This document shows positions 1 to 8,600 of a stretch of DNA of 64,000 nucleotides, piece by piece. Source of the DNA: Aureimonas ureilytica DSM 18598 = NBRC 106430 (lineage in GTDB: Bacteria > Pseudomonadota > Alphaproteobacteria > Rhizobiales > Rhizobiaceae); NCBI RefSeq assembly GCF_000382705.1, contig NZ_ARQE01000007.1:433-64432 (forward strand). The letters run 5' to 3'. A program made the translations under genes and the position numbers. Every line of letters starts with the position of its first letter. Positions within the stretch are counted from its first letter, which is position 1. Under the pieces are notes generated by a model, which saw nothing but the letters and a program-made list of their open reading frames with translations, ran no database searches and was not told where the DNA came from.

Positions 1-564
1 GGGCCGAACAACTTCATGGTCATGGCGTCCGGCGCCGCCTTCGGTTGGCGGGGAACGTTTCAGCACATGCTGGGTATCGCGCTCGGCTTCTCTTTCATGA
101 TGGGTGCCGTCGTCCTCGGCTTCGGCGCGATCCTGGAGCAATTTCCCCACATCCTCGTGGCGCTGCGGTTCGTGGGTGCAATCTGGCTCCTGTGGCTTGC
201 ATGGCAGCTCGCTCGCGTAGCGCTCACGCCTCTAACTAAGGCATTGACCTCGGAACCGGCTGTAGAAGCGGCGCGTCCCTTGAGTCTCTTCCAAGCGGCG
301 ATGTTCCAATGGGTCAATCCGAAAGCCTGGATGATGGCGGTCGCAGCGAGCGCCGCATATTCCGGGGTGTCTTCGGATCCTGTGAGGCGCGCGCTCATCA
401 TGATCCTGACCTTCGCGGTGGCCGCTGTGATCTGCAACAGCGCCTGGGTTCTGGCGGGAAAGGCGCTTCAGCGGCTGATGGTGGGCGGCAACAGTGCCCG
501 CATCGTCAACCTCATCATGGCCGCTCTCGTCGTGGTGAGCGCCGCGCTGATCCTGATGGGGTAG
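1..564 (+). CDS. LysE/RhtB-family amino-acid exporter, 5' end cut by window
   Basis: The reading frame is open from base 1 and begins with GPNNFMV, the hallmark GPNN segment near the N terminus of LysE/RhtB exporters, so only a few N-terminal residues lie outside the window. About 187 residues follow. The hydrophobic segments are consistent with the five or six membrane helices of the family, and the stretch QWVNPKAW is the second conserved family motif. Family members export amino acids or homoserine lactones across the inner membrane; the substrate cannot be read from sequence. It stops at TAG 562-564. A 341-base gap with no recognised gene follows, apart from the zinc-type palindrome near its end. 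Confidence 0.88.
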   Translation, partial: GPNNFMVMASGAAFGWRGTFQHMLGIALGFSFMMGAVVLGFGAILEQFPHILVALRFVGAIWLLWLAWQLARVALTPLTKALTSEPAVEAARPLSLFQAAMFQWVNPKAWMMAVAASAAYSGVSSDPVRRALIMILTFAVAAVICNSAWVLAGKALQRLMVGGNSARIVNLIMAALVVVSAALILMG

Positions 565-856
565 GTCGAGCCCCTGCACGCAAATGCAGGGCGCGGCCTT
601 GCCCAATTTTTGAATATCGGCAATCCAACCTGATGCTCCAAAAGGAGACTGACAGCATTCCACCCAAGCGCGCCGTTCCGCGCCCGAGAAGCAGACGGCC
701 TGAAGCGGCTCATCCCCTGTCGGCCCACTGGCGTCGATCACGCGCAATCCCTGACTTTCCGGACAGGAACGTCCGATCGGCATCGCACGGGCGCATCCGG
801 CCTGCGCGATCCGGCGCGACGGAATCGCGTCTGGCGATCAAGCCGGGGTTGTCATC

Positions 857-874
857 GTAATAATATAACATTAC
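857..874. promoter_or_regulatory. Zur-like palindromic operator
   Basis: The 18-mer GTAATAATATAACATTAC is an imperfect palindrome (7 of 9 positions pair) that closely resembles the GTAATGTTATAACATTAC form of proteobacterial Zur boxes. It lies 31 bases upstream of the start codon of a zinc-binding-protein gene, where a repressor would block transcription. The match is by eye. Zur as the cognate regulator is inferred from the motif and the neighbouring zinc genes. Confidence 0.65.
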
Positions 875-905
875 AGCCCTTGCCACGGTCTTTCGTGGAG
901 CTTCC

Positions 906-1877
906 ATGCGCAAGCTATTCATCGCCGTCTCGTGCGGCTTTCTCGGCAGGACGGTGAAGACGAGCCTCGGCCTCGCGCCACTGCTCCTCTCCAGCGTCTT
1001 GCCGGCGACGGCTGAAGCCGAACCGCTGCGCGTCGTCGCCAGCTTCTCGATCATCGGGGATCTCGCCCGAGAGGTGGGCGGCGAGCACATTGCGCTGACG
1101 ACGCTCGTCGGCTCGGACGCCGACGCGCATGTCTACGAGCCGCGCCCGGTCGACGCGAAGGCGCTCGCCCGGGCCGACGTCATTCTCGCCAACGGGCTCT
1201 CCTTCGAGGGGTTCCTGCCGCGCCTCGTCGCGGCGAGCGGCGCGAGCGCGCCGCTGGTGGAACTCAGCGAGGGCGCCGACATCCTGACCGATCCCAATGG
1301 CGGCCACTACCATTTCAACGGTGGCAAGGCGGTCTTCCACGCGACCCCGAACGATCCGCACGCCTGGCAGTCCATCGCCAACGCCAAGGTCTATGTCCGC
1401 AACATCGCCAAAGCCTTCTGCGACGCGGACCGGTCCCATTGCCCCGTCTATGAGGCAAATGCGAAAGCTTACGGCGAAGAGCTGTCCGGTCTCGACGCCG
1501 AGATCAAGGCGGCCCTCGCCGCCGTGCCGGAGGACCGGAGAACCGGCGTCGTCGGCCACAACGCCTTTCGCTACTTCGAGCGCGATTACGGCGTCACCTT
1601 CCTGTCGCCGCAGGGCATCTCGACGGGGTCCGAAGCGTCCGCCGCCAATGTCGCCGCCCTGATCCGCGACATCCGCGAGAAGCGCGCCGTGGCGGTCTTC
1701 GCCGAGAACATCTCGAATACCAGGCTGATCGAGCGGATCGCGTCGGATGCGGGCCTTGAGCTCGGCGGCACGCTCTACTCGGACGCCCTTTCGGCCGCGG
1801 ACGGTCCCGCGCCGACCTATGCCGAGATGATGCGCGCCAACGCGCGGACCATCGCAAAGGCCCTCGCCTCCGACTGA
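906..1877 (+). CDS. aztC: Zinc ABC transporter substrate-binding protein (ZnuA/AztC type)
   Basis: A 323-residue periplasmic cluster A-I metal-binding protein. The first ~38 residues are a signal peptide ending near ATAEA. Expected metal ligands are visible: His in AHVYEPRP (~residue 77), a short His-containing loop with HYH, then DPHAW, then GHNAFRYFERDYG and, near the C terminus, AEN. The His-rich loop is short, as in AztC, rather than the long loop of ZnuA. It delivers Zn(II) to an ABC permease. No permease or ATPase gene is adjacent, so the AztAB-like partner must be elsewhere. The next gene encodes an AztD-like zinc chaperone, which is why I favour the aztC name over znuA. A Zur-like box precedes it, so induction under zinc starvation is expected. 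Confidence 0.88.
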   Translation: MRKLFIAVSCGFLGRTVKTSLGLAPLLLSSVLPATAEAEPLRVVASFSIIGDLAREVGGEHIALTTLVGSDADAHVYEPRPVDAKALARADVILANGLSFEGFLPRLVAASGASAPLVELSEGADILTDPNGGHYHFNGGKAVFHATPNDPHAWQSIANAKVYVRNIAKAFCDADRSHCPVYEANAKAYGEELSGLDAEIKAALAAVPEDRRTGVVGHNAFRYFERDYGVTFLSPQGISTGSEASAANVAALIRDIREKRAVAVFAENISNTRLIERIASDAGLELGGTLYSDALSAADGPAPTYAEMMRANARTIAKALASD

Positions 1878-1938
1878 GGTCCAACCCTCCCCTTTCCCCG
1901 ACTCCCCTTTCCCGATCCCGTTTCCAATGGAGAAGACG

Positions 1939-3744
1939 ATGCTGCGACCCCTTGCCTGCGCGACAGGCCTATCGCTCGTCCTGGCGGCCCACGCCCTGGC
2001 GCAGGACGCCGAACAGGGCCACGAGGACGTCACGCTCTACCGCGTCTTCGTCGGCGATCACGACGCTCCGAAGGTCACGGCCTTCGACCTCGGCGATCCG
2101 GCCAAGCGCTGGTCGTTCGAGACGACCGGACAAGCCAAGCTGTTCGGCATCGACGACGGCTCGGCCGTCGTGGCGGTCCAGTCCGACAATGACAAGGTCG
2201 ACTTCATCCGCAGCGGCATCAGCCTGCACTCGCACGGCGATCATTCGGACATCTCGATCGCCGACCCGGCCGCCGTGGACAGGGCGCTCACCGGACCGCG
2301 CCCGTTCCACCTGATCGACCACGACGGCAAGGTCGTCATCAACTTCGATCGCGGGGGCTATGCCGAGATCGTCGACGCGCATGCGCTCGGCGAAGGCAAG
2401 GTCGAGGCGACCCGGCTTCCCCAGGCGCGGGCCCATCACGGCTATGTCGCGCCGATCGGCGACGCCTGGGTGACGAGCGTCGCGTCCGACGCGCCCGTCG
2501 AAGGCGGTGCTGCGCCCAAGCGCCTCGGTCTCCAGCAGGTGAAAGAGGACGGGACGCCCGTCGGCGAGGTGCAGACCTGCACCGGCATCCACGGCGAGGC
2601 CTTTTCCGGCGCCTATCTCGCGACGGGCTGCAAGGAAGGCGTCCTGACGGTCACCGCCGGGACGGACGGGCCGAGCTTCAAGATGCTGCCCTATCCCGCC
2701 GACCTGCCCGCAGGCGAAAGCACCGGAACGCTGCTCGGCTCGAAGGCGATGCAGGTGTTCCTCGGCAATTACGGCGCCAAGGGGCTCGTCGTCGTCGATC
2801 CCGTCGACGAGCCCCATTTTCGCCCCATCGAACTGCCCTTCCGGCGCATCGACTTCGCGCTCGATCCCGCCAATGCCCGCTTCGGCTACGTGCTGACCGA
2901 GGACGGCACGCTGCACCAGATCGACGTCCTCGACGGCAGGATCGCCAAGAGCGCCCGCGTCACCGAGCCCTACTCGATGGACGGACACTGGAACGATCCG
3001 CGCCCGCGCATCGCCATGGCGGGCGACGAGGTCGTCATGAGCGATCCCAGGGCGGGTGTGGTCCGCCGCATCGCCAAGGACACGCTGAAGGAGGCGGGCA
3101 CGATCGCCGTCGAGGGCGCGCCCTATAATATCGCCGTCGTCGGCGGCAGCGGCGTCGTCCACGAGGGCGACGGCCACGATCATGCGGGCCATGCCCATTC
3201 CCATGGCGACCCGAAGATCTATGCCGGCTATTTCGAGGACAGCCAGATCCAGGATCGGCCGCTGTCGGACTACGCAGGCGACTGGCAGTCGGTCTACCCC
3301 TATCTTCGGGACGGCACGCTCGATCCGGTCTGGCAGCACAAGGCCGAGAAGGGCACGATGGATGCGGCCGGGTACAAGGCCGAGTACGAGACCGGCTACC
3401 GCACCGATGTCGAGCGGATCACCATCGAGGGCGAGGTCGTCACCTTCTACAAGGACGGCAAGCCGACGAAGGGAACTTACGCCTATGACGGCCGCGAGAC
3501 GCTGACCTACAAGAAGGGCAACCGGGGCGTGCGCTTCATCTTCGAGAAGACGGGGGGCGACGCCGATGCCCCGCAGTTCATCCAGTTCAGCGACCATGGC
3601 ATCGCCCCGGCCAAGGCCGACCACTACCACCTCTACTGGGGCAACGATCGCGCCGCCCTTCTGAAGGAGGTGACGAACTGGCCGACCTACTACCCCTCCG
3701 CGCTGAAGCCTGCGCAGATCGTCAGCGAGATGATGGCGCACTGA
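1939..3744 (+). CDS. aztD: AztD-type zinc metallochaperone fused to a ZinT domain
   Basis: About 601 residues with a signal peptide ending near AHALAQ. I chose ATG 1939 because GGAG at 1929-1932 sits six bases upstream; the in-frame ATG at 1927 has no such site. Residues ~20-395 resemble AztD, the beta-propeller periplasmic chaperone that loads AztC with zinc, and include the His-rich turn HSHGDHSD. A His-rich linker (HDHAGHAHSHGD, ~residues 410-420) leads into a C-terminal ZinT/YodA domain, recognised by AGYFEDSQIQDRPLSDY, DHYHLYWGN and NWPTYYPSAL, which carries the HxH zinc ligands. AztD and ZinT are normally separate proteins, so this fusion would tether two periplasmic zinc carriers. The gene follows aztC by 61 bases and is probably co-transcribed under the Zur-like box. 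Confidence 0.85.
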   Translation: MLRPLACATGLSLVLAAHALAQDAEQGHEDVTLYRVFVGDHDAPKVTAFDLGDPAKRWSFETTGQAKLFGIDDGSAVVAVQSDNDKVDFIRSGISLHSHGDHSDISIADPAAVDRALTGPRPFHLIDHDGKVVINFDRGGYAEIVDAHALGEGKVEATRLPQARAHHGYVAPIGDAWVTSVASDAPVEGGAAPKRLGLQQVKEDGTPVGEVQTCTGIHGEAFSGAYLATGCKEGVLTVTAGTDGPSFKMLPYPADLPAGESTGTLLGSKAMQVFLGNYGAKGLVVVDPVDEPHFRPIELPFRRIDFALDPANARFGYVLTEDGTLHQIDVLDGRIAKSARVTEPYSMDGHWNDPRPRIAMAGDEVVMSDPRAGVVRRIAKDTLKEAGTIAVEGAPYNIAVVGGSGVVHEGDGHDHAGHAHSHGDPKIYAGYFEDSQIQDRPLSDYAGDWQSVYPYLRDGTLDPVWQHKAEKGTMDAAGYKAEYETGYRTDVERITIEGEVVTFYKDGKPTKGTYAYDGRETLTYKKGNRGVRFIFEKTGGDADAPQFIQFSDHGIAPAKADHYHLYWGNDRAALLKEVTNWPTYYPSALKPAQIVSEMMAH

Positions 3745-4152
3745 CGCAAATCCCGGATCGGCGTGGACGGGGCGCTCGGTATGTTGTGCCGGGTGCCCGT
3801 GTCCACGCCGAGGATTTGGCGGACAGGCATCCGCGTGCTCGCTGATCCCGTCCTGCCTTGCGCGTTCCGCGCCCGAAGCTTTCGATCGCTGTCGCTCTGC
3901 TCGAACGGCGTGCGTGGTCCGGGCGCCTCCGTGACGACATTGGCCCAGCGCAGGCGCGCTGGATCTTACTCTGACCTGGGGAACGCTGGGCAAGCCGGAC
4001 GGCCCGGTCGCAGGTGAACGGCGGCGCGCATGGGTCGCGACCGGTGGCCATTGCATCGTAGACGGCGAGCCGATCCCGCCCGTCGCCTTCGACACGCCCC
4101 GCTCCTGTCGAGGCTGCTTGCCGTCGGCTTGCCTGAAGGCGGTCGTTCGGTG
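3745..4152. other. Intergenic, no gene recognised
   Basis: A 408-base stretch between two convergently ending genes. Short open frames occur on both strands, but none has a plausible ribosome site or family resemblance that I can recognise. No clear terminator with a T-run was seen. Confidence 0.6.
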
Positions 4153-5394
4153 TTACCGGAAATGCTGCTCTACTCGCTTGACCGAGATTCCTCCCTTCAT
4201 GATGAGCGGCATGTTGCGTCCTTGCCCTGTCAGCAAGGCCAAGTCGTCCAGCGGGTTGCCGTTGACCGCGATGATGTCCGCGAAGGCACCCGGCGCGATC
4301 GTGCCGACGCGACCTTCCAGTCCGATCGCCTTCGCCGCGTCCGACGTCGCGGAGCGAATGACATTCATCGCGGGTAGGCGTTCGCCCCGGATGACGAACT
4401 CCTCCGATTGGTGCTCGTGCATCTCGCCCAGAAGGTCGGTGCCGTAGACCATCGTGACGCCGGCCTCGTGGAGGATGGACAAGGCTTCGAGGCCCGCGCT
4501 GCGCACGTCTTCGATCTTGGCGACCGAGGCGGAAGGGAGGCCGAGCGCCGCACCATCCTTGGCCAGACGATCATAGACGATATTGGTGGGCACCACGAAA
4601 GCTCCCTTCTCGCGCGCCAGGGCGGCGGTGTCCGGGCGGATCAGATTGCCGTGCTCGATCGAGATCACCCCGCATTCCAGCGCGCGGCGGATCGCTTCAT
4701 CGGTGTAGAGGTGGGCTGAGACGTAGGTCTGCGCGTTGCGCGCTTCCTCGACGGCTGCCGACACTTCCTCGCGCGAGAAGCCGAGATTGGCGATCGGATC
4801 GGTCGGGGACGAGACACCGCCATTGGCCATCAGCTTGATGAACTGCGCGCCCCCCATGATCTCCTCGCGGCAGGCACGGCGAACCTCGTCCACGCCGTCG
4901 CAGATGCGGCCGAGCGCTCCCAGGCGATCGGGATAATGCTCGACGGTGCGGCGGTTGTGGCGACCCCGATAGTCCGTGTGACCACCGGTCTGGGAGAGGG
5001 CCTTGCCGCAGATCACCAGGCGCGGACCTTCGATGCTGCCTTCCTCGAGCGCTTCGACGAGGCCATGGTCGGCGCCGCCCAGATCGCGGACCGTGGTGAA
5101 GCCGCGCAGCAGCATGCCCCGCATGATCCGTGCCGCGCGAAGGGCGACGAGCGAATTGGGTAGGTCGGCATTCGCCCCGAGGTCGAGCTTGGTCGCGATC
5201 ACATGGACGTGGCAGTCGATCAGACCCGGCAGAACGGTGAGGCCGGAGAGGTCGATCGTGGTCTCGGCCGCCGAGCGAATGCCGGGACCGACGTCGCGGA
5301 TCGTCTCGCCCTCGATGAGGATGTCGACGGGATCGCTCGGTCTGTCCTGCGAGCCATCGACGATCCGGGCGTTCTTGAGGAGGGTCAGGGTCAT
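4153..5394 (-). CDS. Metal-dependent amidohydrolase (imidazolonepropionase/prolidase-like)
   Basis: A 413-residue amidohydrolase-superfamily enzyme that cleaves a C-N bond in an amide or peptide-like substrate in the cytoplasm. The start at 5394 gives MTLTLLKNARIVDGS, the typical N-terminal strand of the composite domain; the open frame extends upstream but loses similarity. Metal-site features are visible: DCHVHV, Lys in FIKLMANGG (likely the bridging carbamate), His in SAHLYTD, His in SIEHGN, and Asp in YGTDLLGEMHEHQ. The C terminus has the usual PGAFADIIAVNGNPL segment. It is the last gene of an operon after an MFS transporter and a GAF protein, so its substrate is probably what the transporter imports. 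The substrate itself is not determined. Confidence 0.85.
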   Translation of the reverse strand: MTLTLLKNARIVDGSQDRPSDPVDILIEGETIRDVGPGIRSAAETTIDLSGLTVLPGLIDCHVHVIATKLDLGANADLPNSLVALRAARIMRGMLLRGFTTVRDLGGADHGLVEALEEGSIEGPRLVICGKALSQTGGHTDYRGRHNRRTVEHYPDRLGALGRICDGVDEVRRACREEIMGGAQFIKLMANGGVSSPTDPIANLGFSREEVSAAVEEARNAQTYVSAHLYTDEAIRRALECGVISIEHGNLIRPDTAALAREKGAFVVPTNIVYDRLAKDGAALGLPSASVAKIEDVRSAGLEALSILHEAGVTMVYGTDLLGEMHEHQSEEFVIRGERLPAMNVIRSATSDAAKAIGLEGRVGTIAPGAFADIIAVNGNPLDDLALLTGQGRNMPLIMKGGISVKRVEQHFR

Positions 5395-5429
5395 GCGGAA
5401 AACTCTCGAAAATGCGGGTGGCGCAGGCG

Positions 5430-5906
5430 TCAGCGAAGCGCAGCGGCCTGAAGGAAAGCGGGAATGAGAAGAGGGGCGAGTTCCTCCACGGCCGCCAGAT
5501 GCTCGGGGCCGTAGACATGTTCGCGGTGGGTCAGGTTCACCGTGCCGATGCAGCGCCCGTCGTAGACGATCGGGACATTGATCTGCGAGCCGCCGCCCAG
5601 AGCCTCGATCGTGGCATGATCGTAGAAGGCCCAGCGAAGTCCTTCGCGATCCCGCGCCAGGAAACTGCGGCCCTGTTTGATGACGTGATCGCCCCAAGGC
5701 GTGTCCGTCATCGGCTTGCGACCCGAGACGGGATAGCTGGCAGGGTCGCTCGTGTAGAGGCGCACGACCTCCGCGCCATCCACGACCAGAAGCGTCAGAA
5801 GGATGTAGCCGACCCTCTTCTTCAGGACCGCATCCAGTTGCGCGAAGAAAGGACCGGGTTGTCGGGGCTCGCCGAGCGAGCGGGTGAGGTCAACGAAGTC
5901 GTTCAT
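5430..5906 (-). CDS. Stand-alone GAF-domain protein
   Basis: A 158-residue protein made almost entirely of one GAF domain. The core spans about residues 20-150, with the strands LLVVDGAEVVRLYTS, QINVPIVYDGRCIGTVNLTHRE and a C-terminal helix. No output domain (kinase, GGDEF, HTH) is attached. Single-GAF proteins can bind small ligands or act as enzymes, as the methionine sulfoxide reductase fRMsr does, but the Cys pattern of fRMsr is absent: I see no cysteine. It lies between the MFS gene (60 bases upstream) and the amidohydrolase gene (35 bases downstream) in one operon, suggesting a role tied to that substrate. Function unknown. Confidence 0.8.
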   Translation of the reverse strand: MNDFVDLTRSLGEPRQPGPFFAQLDAVLKKRVGYILLTLLVVDGAEVVRLYTSDPASYPVSGRKPMTDTPWGDHVIKQGRSFLARDREGLRWAFYDHATIEALGGGSQINVPIVYDGRCIGTVNLTHREHVYGPEHLAAVEELAPLLIPAFLQAAALR

Positions 5907-5966
5907 GGAACTGTCCTCGACTGAAGCAGCCAGGGAAGAGCCGATGCCCCTCCCCGGCCGTGCTGC

Positions 5967-7385
5967 TCAATGCCTGATCTGGTCACCGGAGACGGCGAAG
6001 GCGCCGTTCCCGTTCTGCGAGCTCGATCCGGCGAACTCTTCCGCCTCGATGTCTTCCAGCGAGCGGTTCTTGGTCGGAATGCCGAGCAGCAGGACGGAAA
6101 GCCCGCCGACGAGCAGGATGCCCGTGGTCATGCCGAAGACCCCCGCGAAACCGCCGATCGGATAAACGGCGCCCACCAGGATCGGTGCTGCGATGCCTCC
6201 GATGCGCCCGATCGCCGAGGCGGTGCCGACGCCCGTCGCGCGGATGCGTGTCGGGAAGACCTCCGGCGTATAGGCGTATTCACCAGCGGCCACGCCGTTG
6301 ATGAAGAAGGACAGAACCATGGCCAGCAGGATCACCTGCGTGTCGCTCTGCGCGAAGGCGAGACCAAGCGCCGCCACGGCCGCGAGCGCCATATAGGTGA
6401 CGATCGTGTACGGCCGTCCGATCTTCTCGCAGGCCCAGGCGGCGGAGAAGTAGCCGGGGATCTGCGCCGCGAAGATCAGGATCGAGAAGGAGAAGCTTCG
6501 CGTCATCGTCATGCCGCGCTCCACGAGGAGGCTCGGAATCCACGTCATGAAGGCGTAGATGCTGAAGGTCACCGAAATCCAGAGCAGCCAGGTCATGATG
6601 GTGATGCGCCGGAAGCGAGGCGACAGAAGCGCCTTGAAATTGTCGATGAGCGAAGCCGTCGAGACGCTTGGCGCGGCGCGCATGGGCTCGGGCTCCGGCA
6701 GCGCGATGCCGCGCGCCCGGTAGTCCGCCTCGATCGCCGAGACGATGGCGTCGGCCTCTGCGTGGCGTCCGCGCGATTCCAGCCAGCGCGGCGATTCGGT
6801 CAGGCTGCGGCGCCACCAGAGCACCACGACGACCGGCAGACCGGTGACCACAAGCGCATAGCGCCAACCGTCCACGGACATGGGAACGAGGACGTAGCCC
6901 ACGACAGCCGAGATCACGAACCCGAAGGAGAAGAAGGCCGCGAGCGAGGCCGTGAAACGGCCGCGATACCGGGCGCCGACGAATTCCGACAGGAAGGGGG
7001 CAATGATCGCCGCTTCCGCGCCCATGCCGATGCCGCCGACGACGCGCAGCGCGAAGAACTGATGCCAGTCGTTGACGAGAGCACCCGCGAAATTGGACAT
7101 GCAGAACAGGACGAGCGCCCAGAGCATCACGTTCTTGCGCCCATAGCGGTCGCCGACACCGCCCGCGATCAAGGCGCCGACCAGAAAGCCCACATAGGTG
7201 CTGCTGGCGAGATAGCCGACCTGGAGGCTGGTCAGTTCCCACTGCACGCGCAAGGCGGGAAGCAGGAACGCGATGATGCCCGCGTCCCAGGCCTCGAACA
7301 TGTAGCCGAGGCCGCCCATCAGAAGCAGCTTGTATTGAAATTTCCCGACAGGGAGCCGTTCGAGCCGTGCGGCCGTTGCATGCAT
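5967..7385 (-). CDS. MFS transporter, sugar/aromatic-acid porter type
   Basis: A 472-residue inner-membrane transporter with about twelve hydrophobic segments. The signature GDRYGRKN lies in the loop between helices 2 and 3. A second family signature, RWLESRGRHAEADA, appears just before the large central loop, as in NiaP-like and aromatic-acid/H+ symporters. The C-terminal repeat contains EVFPTRIRATGVG, the other family landmark. It is the first gene of the leftward operon that continues to the GAF protein and amidohydrolase. It starts 160 bases from the presumed start of the divergent RpiR-type regulator. It probably imports the amidohydrolase substrate by proton symport. Substrate not assigned. 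Confidence 0.88.
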   Translation of the reverse strand: MHATAARLERLPVGKFQYKLLLMGGLGYMFEAWDAGIIAFLLPALRVQWELTSLQVGYLASSTYVGFLVGALIAGGVGDRYGRKNVMLWALVLFCMSNFAGALVNDWHQFFALRVVGGIGMGAEAAIIAPFLSEFVGARYRGRFTASLAAFFSFGFVISAVVGYVLVPMSVDGWRYALVVTGLPVVVVLWWRRSLTESPRWLESRGRHAEADAIVSAIEADYRARGIALPEPEPMRAAPSVSTASLIDNFKALLSPRFRRITIMTWLLWISVTFSIYAFMTWIPSLLVERGMTMTRSFSFSILIFAAQIPGYFSAAWACEKIGRPYTIVTYMALAAVAALGLAFAQSDTQVILLAMVLSFFINGVAAGEYAYTPEVFPTRIRATGVGTASAIGRIGGIAAPILVGAVYPIGGFAGVFGMTTGILLVGGLSVLLLGIPTKNRSLEDIEAEEFAGSSSQNGNGAFAVSGDQIRH

Positions 7386-7524
7386 GCGGATGTCCTTTCA
7401 AAGCAAGGAAGGGTCAAGAAGGCAAGGCATGAGGGTGCGATCGCTGGCGGGGGCCCTTCCGCGCGTCTAAGATCGGGTTGGATGCATGATGGGCGCGTCG
7501 TCACATCGCCGTCACGCAAAGATT

Positions 7525-7570
7525 GTTGCAACGAGTTTTTTTGAAATGCAACCTGCAAAATTTATTGCAA
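7525..7570. promoter_or_regulatory. Clustered TGCAA repeats, candidate RpiR-type operator region
   Basis: Within an A/T-rich patch unlike its GC-rich surroundings, TGCAA occurs four times (7527, 7547, 7554, 7566), and the first copy sits in the palindrome GTTGCAAC at 7525-7532. The patch is between the divergent MFS operon and the regulator gene, and overlaps the uncertain regulator start. Proposed as operator DNA from its position and repetition only. Confidence 0.35.
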
Positions 7571-8496
7571 AGCAGGCGACGGGTGGCGTCGAGGACTGGT
7601 TGCGCCGGTTGGAGACCGCCGGAGACCTGTCCCGTGCCGGCCATGACGTGGTTCAAGCCTTGGTGCGCGACCCGAACCTTGCTTCCTACGCCTCCGCTTC
7701 AGAGATTGCGGGCGTCGCCGGTGTCAATGTCGCCACTGTCACGCGCACGGCGCAAAGCGTCGGGTTTTCAGGCTGGCCGCAATGGCGCCAGGAAATCCGC
7801 GCGCGCTATCTGGGAACTCTGTCGGCGCCCGAGCTGAACGCCGTGCACCGGGCCGAGGCCGGCACAGGCCAGCCCTTCGACGACACGGTGAACCGGCATC
7901 TCCAGCAGGTCGCCGATCTTCGACGCAGCGCCGACAGGCAGGTCGTGCGCCTCGTCGCCGAAGGCATCGCCAAAGCCGAACGACGTCTGGTGATCGGCTC
8001 GGGGAGCTTCGCCTCCATCGCGCGCATTCTCGCCCACCATGCGACGTTGATCGGCTATCGCTGCGAACTGGCCGAGGACGGGGTCGCGATCGCCAACTCG
8101 CTCGGCGATATCGGGCCGAACGACATCGTCGTCGTAGCGACGTTCTGGCGCCTGTACAATTCAGCGATCCGGGCCGCCCATGACGCCAAGGCGCGAGGCG
8201 CCAGGGTCTGCGTCATCACGGATGCGGCGGTCGAGCAACTGACTTCGGTCTCGGACCATCTGCTCGTGGTTCCGGCGGAAAGCGCGTCCTTTTTCGCCAC
8301 CGTCGTGCCGGGCCTCTGCCTCGTCGAGGGGATCAGCGCCGAACTCGCCGTCATCGATCCCGAACGAAGCGCGCGTTCCATCGCGAATTTCGAGGAGCAA
8401 TGGCAGGCGCAGGACCTCCTGCACTTTCAAACCGCGCCCATGGACTCGAGAAGAGCCAATGCGCAGAGCGCCACCACCCAGAACGTCGAAGAGTGA
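7546..8496 (+). CDS. MurR/RpiR-family transcriptional regulator
   Basis: About 316 residues. The N-terminal HTH_6 domain (to ~residue 85) contains YASASEIAGVAGVNVATVTRTAQSVGFSGW, matching the RpiR recognition helix and the following GFSG segment. Residues ~125-265 form a SIS domain: RRLVIGSGSFASIA, DIVVVATFWRLYNSAIRAAHDAKARGARVCVITD. SIS domains of this family bind phosphosugars or related ligands. The start is uncertain: ATG 7486, ATG 7546 and TTG 7600 are all in frame. The A/T-rich patch at 7517-7570 looks non-coding, which argues against 7486. It is divergent from the MFS/GAF/amidohydrolase operon and is its likely regulator. Confidence 0.85.
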   Translation: MQPAKFIAKQATGGVEDWLRRLETAGDLSRAGHDVVQALVRDPNLASYASASEIAGVAGVNVATVTRTAQSVGFSGWPQWRQEIRARYLGTLSAPELNAVHRAEAGTGQPFDDTVNRHLQQVADLRRSADRQVVRLVAEGIAKAERRLVIGSGSFASIARILAHHATLIGYRCELAEDGVAIANSLGDIGPNDIVVVATFWRLYNSAIRAAHDAKARGARVCVITDAAVEQLTSVSDHLLVVPAESASFFATVVPGLCLVEGISAELAVIDPERSARSIANFEEQWQAQDLLHFQTAPMDSRRANAQSATTQNVEE

Positions 8497-8600
8497 ACGG
8501 GATGCCGGCTTAGTCCCTGCCAAACGCAGAGGCTGACGGTTGCCCTCATACCCGATCATCATGCCTCCGATCGCTCCCGCTCGGCATCAAGGGCATCGTC

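Noticed and set aside
16-564. Start of the LysE gene at an internal codon (base 16)
   Set aside because: The codons before it read GPNNF, a conserved N-terminal motif, so the true start is outside the window.
1969-4095. A 708-codon open frame on the minus strand across the aztD region
   Set aside because: It lies opposite a gene with signal peptide, ribosome site and two recognised domains, and its translation is rich in Arg, Val and His without family blocks. High GC third positions commonly create such antisense frames.
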